A stretch of 42,067 nucleotides of DNA from an uncultured Pseudoflavonifractor sp. (GCF_944387805.1 NZ_CALXGI010000020.1:1-42067); one strand, 5' to 3'. Shown: positions 1 through 7,476, counted from the stretch's first letter. Numbers and translations: made by a program. Notes: generated from the letters alone by a model not told the origin.

Positions 1-43
1 CCTTTAGGGGTATTGTCTGTATTATGCCCTTATAGGGCTTAAT

Positions 44-67
44 CAAGCCTCCGGCTTAGCCGGAGGT
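44..67. other. Perfect hairpin beyond the 3' end of the NYN gene
   Basis: An 8-bp perfect stem (CCTCCGGC / GCCGGAGG) closes a TTA/TAA loop at about 49-67. A second small palindrome (GCCC-TATA-GGGC type) lies just to its left at about 26-39. On the minus strand the hairpin is about 50 nt past the stop of the NYN gene, but only CTTGATT follows it, so it is a poor intrinsic terminator. It may be an mRNA 3'-end structure or part of a small repeat. The rest of 1-116 shows nothing I can name. Confidence 0.3.
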
Positions 68-116
68 TGTGACTTTTTCGGGGGGACTGCCGCCGGTGCA
101 GAAATACAAAACGCAA

Positions 117-977
117 TTATTTTCTGCTTTTGTCCCGCAGGTATACATGCTTGGTGGGGTCATCGGCGCTGGTCTGGCGGTAGACCACCTCAAACCGGTC
201 CAGGGCCTTCACCAGCTGAGTCAGCTTGGAGTAGCCGTAGTTCCGGGGGTCAAAGTCGGGCTGCTTTTTCAGCAGCAGGTTGCCCAGCTTGCCCATAAAG
301 CCGTAGCCGTCCTCATCGGCGATGCTCTCCAGGGAGTCGGCAATGAGATCCACCACAGCCCGGGGCACGCCGGCGATCTCCTCCGGCTCAGGGGGCTGGG
401 CCTGGGTGGGAGCAGCCTTCTTCTTGGCCGCCTTTTTGGCCGGCTTCTTGGGGGCCTGGCTCTCCTTTTCCGGCTCCGGAGCAGGCTCCGGCTCAGGGGC
501 GGACGCCGCCAGAGCCTCCTGCCGGGCCTTCTCCCCGGCGGCACGGATGACCTCGATGTAGATAAACTTGTCGCAGGCCACGATAAAGGGCAGAGGGGTC
601 TTTTTCTCCCCCATGCCGTACACCTTCATGCCCGCCTCTCGCAGCCGGGTGGCCAGGCGGGTGAAGTCGCTGTCGCTGGACACCAGCACGAATCCGTCGC
701 ACCGGCCCGAGTAGAGCAGGTCCATGGCGTCGATGATCATGGCCGAGTCGGTGGCGTTCTTGCCGGTGGTGTAGCTGTACTGCTGGATAGGGGTGATGGC
801 GTGTTCCAGCAGCAGGGGCTTCCAGGAGGCCATGTTGGGAGTGGTCCAGTCGCCGTAGATGCGCTTGACCGTAGGCGTGCCGTACACTGCCGCCTCGGCC
901 ATAATGTCCCGCAGGGCGGAACGGGGGGCGTTGTCCGCGTCGATAAGCACGGCCAGCCGCAGATCCTGATTGTCCAT
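117..977 (-). CDS. NYN domain protein with C-terminal OST-HTH/LOTUS-like domain
   Basis: A 286-aa cytoplasmic protein. The N-terminal half (about residues 1-150) reads as a NYN/PIN-like nuclease domain of the LabA/DUF88 type. It has LIDADNAP near the start, conserved acidic residues in TDSAMIIDAMDLL, and the strand VLVSSDSDFTRLA, all typical of metal-binding aspartates. A Lys/Ala/Pro/Glu-rich low-complexity linker follows at about 180-215. The C-terminal ~75 residues (EDGYGFMGKLGNLLLKKQPDF, then YGYSKLTQLVKAL) fit an OST-HTH/LOTUS RNA-binding fold. By family analogy it is an RNA-processing or RNA-surveillance nuclease; the substrate is unknown. The ATG at 977 has GAGGAG about 10 nt upstream. 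The open frame continues upstream but has no better start. It is monocistronic and divergent from the sigma factor gene. Confidence 0.85.
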   Translation of the reverse strand: MDNQDLRLAVLIDADNAPRSALRDIMAEAAVYGTPTVKRIYGDWTTPNMASWKPLLLEHAITPIQQYSYTTGKNATDSAMIIDAMDLLYSGRCDGFVLVSSDSDFTRLATRLREAGMKVYGMGEKKTPLPFIVACDKFIYIEVIRAAGEKARQEALAASAPEPEPAPEPEKESQAPKKPAKKAAKKKAAPTQAQPPEPEEIAGVPRAVVDLIADSLESIADEDGYGFMGKLGNLLLKKQPDFDPRNYGYSKLTQLVKALDRFEVVYRQTSADDPTKHVYLRDKSRK

Positions 978-1155
978 GTGCGATAATCTCCTCATATCAG
1001 TATCAAAACCCGGAAACCGGGACAGGTCACAAGGGATAAACCCAGTATAGCACAAAGCCGCCGGCGGAGGAATAGAATTCCGGCGGAAAAAGCTGGACTG
1101 AAGGCGCAGCGTTTGGCCGCGCCAAAGCGTATATAAGGTGAAAGGGGGGACGGGA

Positions 1156-1620
1156 ATGAACCCCAACCGGTTGGAAGAGACAGTAAGGAAGTACGAGAAC
1201 ACCCTGTACCGCTCCGCCCTGGCCATCCTGGGGGATGCCCACGAGGCCCAGGACGCGGTGCAGGACGCATTTGTGAAGTATCTGGAAAAGGCTCCGGAGT
1301 TTGAAAGCCCGGAGCACGAGAAGGCGTGGCTCATCCGGGTGACGGTGAACGGCTGCAGGAGCCGGCTCCGCTCACCCTGGCGCAGGCGGCGCACGGCCCT
1401 CAGCGAGGGCCTGCCCGCCCCCGAGCCGGAGGAGGAGGCCGTGCTGGAGGCGGTGCTGGCCCTGCCCCCCAGGGACAGGGCGGCGGTCCACCTCTACTAC
1501 TACGAGGGGTACAGCACGCCGGAGATTGCCGCCATGACCGGCCAGAGCGAGGGAACCGTCCGGTCCCGGCTCGCCCGGGCCAGGCAGAAACTCAGAAACC
1601 TTCTGGCGGATACCGAGTGA
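1156..1620 (+). CDS. RNA polymerase sigma factor, ECF (sigma-70) family
   Basis: A 154-aa ECF-type sigma factor. Region 2 spans about residues 5-70: YENTLYRSALAILGDAHEAQDAVQDAFVKYL carries the -10-recognition and core-binding signature. Region 4 spans about 95-150: LPPRDRAAVHLYYYEGYSTPEIAAMTGQ is the helix-turn-helix that reads the -35 element, followed by GTVRSRLARARQKL. It should direct RNA polymerase to a small regulon under control of the membrane protein encoded 12 nt downstream. The ATG at 1156 follows a strong AAAGGGGGGA (1141-1150); an in-frame GTG at 1138 lies upstream of that site and is less likely. The signal sensed is unknown. Confidence 0.92.
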   Translation: MNPNRLEETVRKYENTLYRSALAILGDAHEAQDAVQDAFVKYLEKAPEFESPEHEKAWLIRVTVNGCRSRLRSPWRRRRTALSEGLPAPEPEEEAVLEAVLALPPRDRAAVHLYYYEGYSTPEIAAMTGQSEGTVRSRLARARQKLRNLLADTE

Positions 1621-1632
1621 AAGGAGCAGAGC

Positions 1633-3615
1633 ATGGAACACTACCGTTCTTATATGAACCGGGTGAAGCTGAGCCCGGAGGAACATCGGGCCCTGATGGA
1701 CGCCCTGGCGGGAAAAGGGCGGCCGGCCCGGCGGCCCTCCCCCGCCCGGTGGCTGACCGCGGCGGCCTGCCTGGCGCTGGTATGCGCGGCGGCCTTTGGA
1801 ATATGGCGCCTGACGGGCCTGCCCGGCGGGGACACCGGCCCAAGCCAGATGCTGGAGGAGATCCCCGGCGGACAGAATACCGCCGGGCCTGAGGCCACTG
1901 ACCCCGCCCCGGAGGACACGGAACCCATTGCGGCGGACCGGGACAGCGAATACGTCCTCTCCCCCGTGGACCCCTTTGACGGACAGCCCCACAGCAGCTT
2001 TAACATCCAGGGGGTGGAGTACGGAGATGCTCCTGAGATCTGCGCCTCCATCGCCTACCCGGACGGCTGGTTTGAGGAGCAGCTGACCCGGGCGCAGATG
2101 GTGGAGCTGCTGGGTGGTCCCGGGGCGGAGGATGCCCCCTGGTCCCTGTACTGGGTGGGGTACGACATCACCGGAAAGGCCGTCTACGACGGGGAGGGAA
2201 ACCTGTGGCAGCTTTGGCTCAACGGCGTCAGCCGGAGCAACAGCCGCAACGGCTTCACCCTCACGGTCCGGCCGGGGGATTATCCCTTGACCGATATGAT
2301 TGACCCCGATCAGACCGCCACCGAGATCAACGGCGTCATGATCTACGGCAGCAAGGGCGGCCGGTACGGATGGGACGGCAGCGGGGAGATGGGCTATATC
2401 TATGAGATTACCATGATGTCGGGGAACGCGGGGCTGAGCTTTGAGGCCCGGCAGGTGGAGGAGGAGAACGCCGAGTACCTGTGCACCCAGGCGGCCAACA
2501 CCTTTGCGGGCACAAAGCTGCACCTGGACAGCCTGCTGGTCTATGACGGCGACGTGCCCGACTGGGGGAAGAAGATGCTCACCTGGGAGGAGGCCATGGA
2601 TGACGAAAAATTCGGAGCCTACGTCCCGCTGTACGTGCCCGACGGCTTTACCTTTGAGGGGGCCTGGCGGGAGTGGGGCCGGGACCGGGATTACCTGACC
2701 CTCAACTGGTCGGGGTACTACACCAGTATCTCCATCGACATCCTGGACGCCGGCACCTGGGGCGACTTCACCCTCACCGACCCGGCGGACCGGGAGAAGT
2801 ACGACATGAGCCTCTACGCCACCCCATATTCCGACTCGGTGCCCGAGGAGTACCGGCAGGAGTTTGACAACCCGGTGTTCGCCATTGAGGACGTGACGGC
2901 CCAGGTCATTGCCGCCCGGATGCGCTGGGTGGACGGCGACAGCGGCGACGTGGACGGCTGGCGTGGAAACTTCTCTGTCTACTACGAGAGCGAAAACGTG
3001 CTGGTGCGGTATGACCTGGACGGAGTCACCCCTCAGGAGGCCTACGACCTGATTCTCAAGGAGTACAGCACTCCGCCCGGGCAGGCGGCGACTTGGGAGG
3101 ACATCCTGAAGGGGCGGGGTTCCTTCCGGGACGCCGCCAGCGGCCAGATACTGGAGCTGTCCACCATCTCCTGGATTTTCACGCCTGACGAGAGCATCCA
3201 GGCCCAGCCCACCGCCTTTGCCCTGCTGGATCTGGACGGGGACGGCGAGGAGGAGCTGGTTTTGAAGGTGTGGATGGGAGAGGCATATGATGAGTGCACC
3301 GTGGTGCTGTTCCGGGAGGGGGACGGGCTCTATGCCCGGGGCTTCGGACTGCGGAGCATGAGCGATCTGAGGGCGGACGGGACCTTCCACTACTCCAGCG
3401 GCGCGTTCGACTGGGGGTATGCCCGCATCACATCGCTGACCTCTACGGCGTACGAGAAGGAGAATGTCACCTACTGCCTGGGCGAACGCTATGTAGTGGA
3501 CGGCACGCCGGCGGACGAGGCGGCTTTCTGGTCCGCTTCTGAGGCGCAGGAGGCCAAGGCCGAGCCGGAGTGGTACCCCATGGACGCGGATGGCATGGCC
3601 GCCGCTTTTGGATGA
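1633..3615 (+). CDS. Membrane anti-sigma factor with large extracytoplasmic domain
   Basis: A 660-aa protein encoded right behind the ECF sigma factor, with AAGGAG at 1621. Residues 1-38 form a short cytoplasmic segment (MNRVKLSPEEHRALMDAL), as in small anti-sigma domains of Firmicutes. One membrane helix covers about 40-59. The remaining ~600 residues lie outside the membrane. That part starts with a Pro/Thr/Glu-rich stalk and continues as acidic, Gly/Tyr/Trp-rich beta-type sequence, including a DUF4367-like stretch (YVPLYVPDGFTFEG) near 325-450. Near 525-560 the segment LLDLDGDGEEELVLKV resembles a Ca-binding FG-GAP/VCBS-type blade. Gene order and topology argue that it holds the sigma factor at the membrane and releases it on an external signal. 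The ligand, and whether proteolysis is needed, cannot be read. It is unusually large for an anti-sigma factor. Confidence 0.75.
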   Translation: MEHYRSYMNRVKLSPEEHRALMDALAGKGRPARRPSPARWLTAAACLALVCAAAFGIWRLTGLPGGDTGPSQMLEEIPGGQNTAGPEATDPAPEDTEPIAADRDSEYVLSPVDPFDGQPHSSFNIQGVEYGDAPEICASIAYPDGWFEEQLTRAQMVELLGGPGAEDAPWSLYWVGYDITGKAVYDGEGNLWQLWLNGVSRSNSRNGFTLTVRPGDYPLTDMIDPDQTATEINGVMIYGSKGGRYGWDGSGEMGYIYEITMMSGNAGLSFEARQVEEENAEYLCTQAANTFAGTKLHLDSLLVYDGDVPDWGKKMLTWEEAMDDEKFGAYVPLYVPDGFTFEGAWREWGRDRDYLTLNWSGYYTSISIDILDAGTWGDFTLTDPADREKYDMSLYATPYSDSVPEEYRQEFDNPVFAIEDVTAQVIAARMRWVDGDSGDVDGWRGNFSVYYESENVLVRYDLDGVTPQEAYDLILKEYSTPPGQAATWEDILKGRGSFRDAASGQILELSTISWIFTPDESIQAQPTAFALLDLDGDGEEELVLKVWMGEAYDECTVVLFREGDGLYARGFGLRSMSDLRADGTFHYSSGAFDWGYARITSLTSTAYEKENVTYCLGERYVVDGTPADEAAFWSASEAQEAKAEPEWYPMDADGMAAAFG

Positions 3616-3630
3616 GACAGAGAGGAAACA

Positions 3631-3664
3631 AAAAGAGGCGGCCGCCCGGAAGGGCGGCCGCCTC
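3631..3664 (-). terminator. Intrinsic terminator of hpf
   Basis: A 13-bp perfect GC-rich stem (3635-3647 with 3652-3664) closes a GGAA/TTCC tetraloop. On the minus strand the run TTTTTGTTTCC follows directly, giving a canonical rho-independent terminator 15 nt after the hpf stop. It may also end the plus-strand anti-sigma transcript, but there is no U-tract on that side. Confidence 0.85.
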
Positions 3665-3678
3665 GCTGTATACTGCTG

Positions 3679-4224
3679 TTACGGCTCGTCCACGATAAGG
3701 CCGTAGCCGCCGTCGTTGCGCTTGTACACCACGGCGAAGGAGCCGTCGGCGTCGGCGTCACGGAAGGCGAAGAAGGTGTGGTCCACCAGGTTCATCTGGA
3801 GAATGGCCTCCTCCACACTCATGGGACGGATGGGGAACTTCTTGGTGCGGACAATGTGGAACTCCTCTTCCTCGGTGTCGGGGACAAAGGAGGAGAGCTC
3901 CTCCTCGTCCACGGAGCGGACAAAGGCGTCCTGACGCAGGCGCTTCTCCAGGCGGGCTTTATTCTTGCGCAGCTGGCGCTCCACAGAGGCCACGGCGGCG
4001 TCGATGGTGGCAAACATATCAGAGGTACTCTCGGACACGCGGATGATGGTGCCGGCGGAGCGGATGGTCAGCTCCACGTTGTTGCGGTCCTTTTCCACGC
4101 TGAAGACGATGGCGGCCTCCGCGTCCGCCTTAAAATAACGGTCCAGCTTGCCCACCTTCTTCTCGGCATAGGCATGCACCTTGCGGGGCAGGTTGACCTT
4201 CTTGTCTGTGAACACGAACTTCAT
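3679..4224 (-). CDS. hpf: Ribosome hibernation promoting factor, long form
   Basis: A 181-aa long-form HPF (RaiA/YvyD family). Residues 1-100 are the S30AE domain that binds the decoding region of the 30S subunit: KFVFTDKKVNLPRKVHAYAEKKVGKLDRYF, then VELTIRSAGTIIRV. The C-terminal ~60 residues (VRTKKFPIRPMSVEEAILQMNLVDHTFFAFRDAD) are the dimerisation domain that joins two 70S ribosomes into inactive 100S particles in stationary phase. Length matches the family. The ATG at 4224 follows GGAAGGAGCTGACAACT; an upstream extension to 4296 has no support. It has its own promoter and terminator. Confidence 0.95.
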   Translation of the reverse strand: MKFVFTDKKVNLPRKVHAYAEKKVGKLDRYFKADAEAAIVFSVEKDRNNVELTIRSAGTIIRVSESTSDMFATIDAAVASVERQLRKNKARLEKRLRQDAFVRSVDEEELSSFVPDTEEEEFHIVRTKKFPIRPMSVEEAILQMNLVDHTFFAFRDADADGSFAVVYKRNDGGYGLIVDEP

Positions 4225-4295
4225 AGTTGTCAGCTCCTTCCGCCCTTTGGGGAGGGCACTCATTGGAAGCGGAGTGGTCCGGCTTCCTTGTCTCA

Positions 4296-4304
4296 ATTAT
4301 ACCA
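4296..4304 (-). promoter_or_regulatory. Extended -10 promoter of hpf
   Basis: On the minus strand TGGTATAAT is a perfect extended -10 (TGn plus TATAAT), about 70 nt before the hpf start codon. The best -35 candidate, TTGTAG, sits 19 nt upstream and is weak, as is common for extended -10 promoters. No sigma-B or sigma-H element was recognised. Confidence 0.6.
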
Positions 4305-4353
4305 CACTCGAAGGAAAAAGCTACAACAATTTGTGAACAACGGACAAAATCAA

Positions 4354-5196
4354 TCAGAGTGTTACGCTGGCGTGGCGGGTGACGTGGCAGCCTAGGTTCA
4401 CGCAGCAGGGCAGGCCCGCGATATGGGTGGGGGCGGGCAGGATGGCCACCGACAGCGCGGTAGTGCGACCGCCCAGCCCCTGGGGGCCGATGCCCAGGGC
4501 GTTGATGCGCTCCAGGGCCTCTGCTTCCATCTCTGCGTAGAAGGGGTCGGCGCTGCGGGTGTCCACGCTGCGGAGCAGAGCCCGCTTGGCCAGCAGGGCC
4601 GCCCGGTCGGAGGTGCCGCCAAGGCCCACCCCCACCACCACCGGCGGGCAGGGGTTGGACCCGGCCAGGGACACCGACTCCACGATAAAGTCCAAAATCT
4701 CCTGACGCCCGGCGGCGGGGGTGAACATCTTCAGCCGGGTCATGTTCTCGCTGCCGAAGCCCTTGGGGGCCACGGTGATGGTGAGCCGGTCGCCCTCAGT
4801 GAGGCGCAGGTACTGGACGGCAGGGGTGTTGTCCCCGGTGTTCTCCCGGCGGAGTGGGTCCCCCACCACCGAGCACCGGAGGGAACCTTCCAGATAGCCC
4901 CGGCGGACGCCCTCGTTCACCGCGTCCTCCAGCAGTCCGCCGGTGATATGGGCCTCCTGGCCCAGCTCCAGAAAGACCACCGCCATGCCTGTGTCCTGAC
5001 AGATGGGCAGGCCGCGCTGGGCGGCAAAGGTGAAGTTCTCCTCCAGGTCGCCCAGGATGGCCCGGCCCACCGGGGATTCTTCCGTCTCCTCCGCGGCGCG
5101 GATGGCCGTGCACAGGTCGCCGGGCAGCACGGTGTTGGCCCGGATGCAGGCGTCCCGCACGGCGGCTGCAATGTCATCAAACCGGATTTCTCGCAT
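4354..5196 (-). CDS. Fumarate hydratase / tartrate dehydratase class I, alpha subunit
   Basis: A 280-aa protein, the usual length of the alpha (N-terminal) subunit of [4Fe-4S] class I hydro-lyases, which reversibly hydrate fumarate to malate or dehydrate tartrate. Cluster cysteines are visible at C66 (PICQDTGMA), C183 (SNPCPPVVVGVGLGGTSD) and C270 (CVNLGCHVTRH), and GFGSEN and GLGGRTTAL are also present. It starts at the ATG preceded by AGGAGGGG and lies 16 nt after the amidohydrolase stop, so the two are probably co-transcribed. No beta subunit follows: the next gene is hpf with its own promoter. Beta may be encoded elsewhere, or the protein acts on another substrate. Confidence 0.88.
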   Translation of the reverse strand: MREIRFDDIAAAVRDACIRANTVLPGDLCTAIRAAEETEESPVGRAILGDLEENFTFAAQRGLPICQDTGMAVVFLELGQEAHITGGLLEDAVNEGVRRGYLEGSLRCSVVGDPLRRENTGDNTPAVQYLRLTEGDRLTITVAPKGFGSENMTRLKMFTPAAGRQEILDFIVESVSLAGSNPCPPVVVGVGLGGTSDRAALLAKRALLRSVDTRSADPFYAEMEAEALERINALGIGPQGLGGRTTALSVAILPAPTHIAGLPCCVNLGCHVTRHASVTL

Positions 5197-5212
5197 CCTA
5201 TGCCCCTCCTGT

Positions 5213-6370
5213 TCAGACCACCTGGACCCCGCCGATGTACACCTGCTCCACCTTGCTCTTCCAGTCCAGGGGGTGGCCGGTAGAGAGGACAATGTCGGCG
5301 TCCTTGCCGGGGGTGAGAGAGCCCACCCGGTCGGCAATTCCGGCAATGACCGCCGGGTTGATGGTAATGGCCGCCAGGGCGGCCTCCTCGTCCATACCGG
5401 CGCGTACGGCCATAGCAGCGCAGACAGGCAGGTACTGGACCGGGATGACCGGGTGGTCGGTGCAGATGGCCACCTTCACTCCGGCTTTGGCCAGGATCAC
5501 CGGGTTCTCCTGGTTCTGGCCACCCAGCTCCGGCTTGCTCCGGTCGGTGAGGCAGGGACCGGTGATGACAGGAATCCCCTCCTGGGCCAGCAGGTCGGGG
5601 ATGCGGTAGGCCTCAGTGCCGTGGACCACCACCAGGTGCACGCCGAATTCCTTTGCAAGCCGCACGGCGGTGGCGATGTCGTCCGCCCGGTGGGCGTGGC
5701 AGTGGACGGGCAGGGTGCCCTTCAGAACGGGAACCAGGGCCTCCAGCTTGGCGTCAAAGGCGGGAACCTCCGCCTCCGGGTCCTCGTCGGCCTTGTTCTG
5801 CTTATCCATGTACTCCAGGGCCTTGGACAGGTTCTCCCGGATGATGGCGGCGGTGGCCATCCGGGTGATGGGCGTCTCCTTCCGGTCGTTGTACACGTTC
5901 TTGGGGTTCTCTCCCAGGGCGAACTTCATGGCCGCTGGGGCGGCCACAATCATCTGGTCCACCCAACGGCCGCTGGTCTTGAGGGCGGCGAACTGGCCGG
6001 CAATGGGGTTGGCGCTGCCCGGACCGGTGAGCACACAGGTGACGCCGCCGGCACGGGCGTCGGCAAAGCAGCGGTCCAGGGCGTTGACCGCGTCAATGGC
6101 CCGCAGGTGGGGGGTGCAGGGGTCGGTGGACTCGTTGCCGTCGTCTGACTCAAAGCCTACCGCGTCGCCGAAGAGTCCCAGGTGGCAGTGGGCGTCCACC
6201 AGGCCGGGGCAGACATGGCGGCCCGCCGCGTCCACTACCGGGCCCTCAATTCCCGCCGGCAGGTCGGACATGGGTCCAACCGCCGCAATCTTGCCTCCCT
6301 CCACATGGACAAAGCCGCCCTCAATAACCGGGCCGTCCATGGTGTGCAGAATTCCGTTGGTAATCAGCAA
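5213..6370 (-). CDS. Metal-dependent amidohydrolase, imidazolonepropionase-like
   Basis: A 385-aa TIM-barrel amidohydrolase. The N-terminal beta-sandwich segment (ITNGILHTMDGPVIEGG) leads to the metal-binding motif DAHCHLG. Further likely ligands are LPVHCHAHR, VVHGTEAY and the catalytic-type Asp in ICTDHPVIPV. The C-terminal PGKDADIVLSTGHPL returns to the beta-sandwich. Close relatives include imidazolonepropionases and prolidase-like amidohydrolases, but the substrate cannot be assigned, and no other histidine-degradation genes are nearby. The start is taken as TTG at 6370, nine bases after AAAGGACGGG, because family members begin at this point; no upstream ATG has a ribosome site. It is probably co-transcribed with the hydro-lyase alpha subunit. 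Confidence 0.8.
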   Translation of the reverse strand: MLITNGILHTMDGPVIEGGFVHVEGGKIAAVGPMSDLPAGIEGPVVDAAGRHVCPGLVDAHCHLGLFGDAVGFESDDGNESTDPCTPHLRAIDAVNALDRCFADARAGGVTCVLTGPGSANPIAGQFAALKTSGRWVDQMIVAAPAAMKFALGENPKNVYNDRKETPITRMATAAIIRENLSKALEYMDKQNKADEDPEAEVPAFDAKLEALVPVLKGTLPVHCHAHRADDIATAVRLAKEFGVHLVVVHGTEAYRIPDLLAQEGIPVITGPCLTDRSKPELGGQNQENPVILAKAGVKVAICTDHPVIPVQYLPVCAAMAVRAGMDEEAALAAITINPAVIAGIADRVGSLTPGKDADIVLSTGHPLDWKSKVEQVYIGGVQVV

Positions 6371-6401
6371 AGAAATCCCGTCCTTTCGACAAAAGTAGTG
6401 T

Positions 6402-6430
6402 TTGACAAATATAGGAAAATAAGTTATATT
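6402..6430 (+). promoter_or_regulatory. Consensus sigma-A promoter with no ORF behind it
   Basis: TTGACA (6402-6407), a 17-bp spacer, then TATATT (6425-6430): close to consensus. Transcription should start near 6437. No credible plus-strand ORF follows, but a plus-strand terminator does (6508-6535). On the opposite strand the overlapping CATAATATA could serve as a -10 for the amidohydrolase gene (TTGCAT, 19-bp spacer), so divergent promoters may share this AT-rich core. Confidence 0.65.
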
Positions 6431-6436
6431 ATGTTT

Positions 6437-6535
6437 GCAGCTCATCCAATATGCAATCCATCTCAATTCCAGCAAGGGAACTCATTCCATTCTCCCGCGC
6501 ACCTTGGACGCCCGGAACCGGGCGTTCTTTTTTTG
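6437..6535 (+). ncRNA. Candidate small RNA of about 100 nt
   Basis: This is the interval between a near-consensus promoter and an intrinsic terminator in the 333-bp gap between the amidohydrolase and yabR. The predicted RNA could fold through TTCC(agc)AAGG with CCTTGGA, followed by the terminator hairpin. It does not match tRNA, 4.5S/SRP RNA, 6S RNA or tmRNA as far as I can tell. Short ATG-led frames in it run past the terminator and look random. The remaining bases of the gap (6536-6650) hold only GC-rich imperfect palindromes. Confidence 0.4.
6507..6535 (+). terminator. Plus-strand intrinsic terminator of the candidate sRNA
   Basis: The ACGCCCGG / CCGGGCGT stem (6508-6515 with 6518-6525) is followed by TCTTTTTTT. 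The T-run lies on the plus strand, although no annotated plus-strand gene ends here. Confidence 0.7.
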
Positions 6536-6649
6536 CCGTGGAAGCGCCCGGCGCCCGGCCCCGGGCCGATTCCGGCGGCGCAGCCATAAGGCTGGGCGCC
6601 GGGGCCGGGGCAGACCCATATGCGCATGAAATGCTGCGCCGGAGGGAAG

Positions 6650-6687
6650 AAAAAGCAGCCTGCCGAACCACCGGGTTCGACAGGCTG
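6650..6687 (-). terminator. Intrinsic terminator of the yabPQ-divIC-yabR operon
   Basis: On the minus strand a stem of about 14 bp with one mismatch (GCAGCCTGTCGAACC pairing to GGTTCGGCAGGCTGC) is followed by TTTTTCTTCC, 17 nt beyond the yabR stop. Confidence 0.85.
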
Positions 6688-6703
6688 CGCGGATGCTGAG
6701 CGC

Positions 6704-7156
6704 TTATTTCCGGCCGCCGCGGCGGTTGCTGCTCCGCTTCTCCGTGTAGTGGAGCTCGGAGAGCTTGCTGTCCGAGGCCTGCATAAACTGCTTGAGCTTG
6801 TCCTCAAAGCTGGCGGGCTCGCGAGAGGCCGCAGGGCCCCGGCCAAAGCCGCCGGACCGCCCGCCTCCAGCGGGACGGGCGCCGCCCGCGGACCGGCCCT
6901 GGCCGGCGGGGCGGGGAGGAGGATCCATTGCCTTCTTAATGGAGAGGTTGATGCGGCCGTTCTCGTCAATGCCGATGACCTTGACCTTGACCTCCTGACC
7001 CTCTTTTAAGTAGTCCTTGACGTCATTCACATAGGAATAGGCGATCTCGGAAATGTGCACGAGGCCAGATTTGCCCTCGGGCAGAGACACGAACGCGCCA
7101 AACTTCGTAAGACCTGTAACCTTACCCTCCAGGATAGAACCAACACCAAACTCCAT
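6704..7156 (-). CDS. yabR: S1 RNA-binding domain protein, YabR-like
   Basis: A 150-aa protein with a single S1 domain at about residues 1-75 (VGSILEGKVTGLTKFGAFVS, LVHISEIAYSYVNDV, then KVKVIGIDENGRINLSIKK). A Gly/Arg/Pro-rich flexible stretch covers about 78-110, and a short C-terminal helix ends in SSNRRGGRK. The family (YabR, GSP13) binds RNA or ribosomes; the precise role is unsettled. It is the last gene of the yabP-yabQ-divIC-yabR run, the order seen in Bacillus. The ATG at 7156 has AAGGAGG 14 nt upstream. An ATG at 7180 precedes that site and is unlikely. Confidence 0.88.
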   Translation of the reverse strand: MEFGVGSILEGKVTGLTKFGAFVSLPEGKSGLVHISEIAYSYVNDVKDYLKEGQEVKVKVIGIDENGRINLSIKKAMDPPPRPAGQGRSAGGARPAGGGRSGGFGRGPAASREPASFEDKLKQFMQASDSKLSELHYTEKRSSNRRGGRK

Positions 7157-7200
7157 ACTGACCGATATATCCTCCTTCAAAATTCACCCGGAAGGATGCG

Positions 7201-7476
7201 CTACTCGGTGATCCGCAGGATCTTCTCGCCGGGAAGCACAAGACCCAGGGAGTTCCGCGCAATATCCTGCTGCCGCTTGGGGTCATCGCTGTTTTCCACG
7301 GCGTCGGACAGGTCGGCGTTGACCTGAGTCTGGGCGTCCACCTGGGCGGTGAGCACGGCTTTCTGGGCCTGAGCGTCCTCCAGCCGGCTCCGCAGATCCA
7401 GCAGGGCGATGGCCAAGCCGATGAGGAGCGCCAGTACGACGATCTTGGTGAGCAGTCCCGCACGTTTGACCTTCAT
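7201..7476 (-). CDS. divIC: Septum formation initiator DivIC/FtsB-like
   Basis: A 91-aa bitopic membrane protein: short basic N-terminus (MKVKRAG), one membrane helix at about 8-28 (LLTKIVVLALLIGLAIALL), then a coiled coil at about 28-65 (RSRLEDAQAQKAVLTAQVDAQ) and the conserved end RNSLGLVLPGEKILRITE. This matches DivIC/FtsB, which pairs with FtsL and FtsQ/DivIB to activate septal peptidoglycan synthesis. It has a GGAGGA ribosome site and lies 44 nt upstream of yabR. Its first 194 nt are also covered by the open frame of yabQ. Confidence 0.9.
   Translation of the reverse strand: MKVKRAGLLTKIVVLALLIGLAIALLDLRSRLEDAQAQKAVLTAQVDAQTQVNADLSDAVENSDDPKRQQDIARNSLGLVLPGEKILRITE

Noticed and set aside
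1138..1155. GTG at 1138 as the start of the ECF sigma factor
   Set aside because: It lies upstream of the strong AAAGGGGGGA site, and homologues begin near the ATG at 1156.
978..1394. N-terminal extension of the NYN protein
   Set aside because: The extension overlaps the sigma factor gene on the other strand; the ATG at 977 has a good ribosome site and begins at the conserved LIDADN strand.
1372..3390. 672-aa minus-strand ORF opposite the anti-sigma gene
   Set aside because: Antisense shadow of a GC-rich gene: no recognisable domain, no ribosome site, Pro/Gly/Val/His-rich composition typical of antisense frames.
6429..6699. Short ORFs on both strands in the 333-bp gap between the amidohydrolase and yabR
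   Set aside because: They cross terminators, lack ribosome sites and have random-looking composition.
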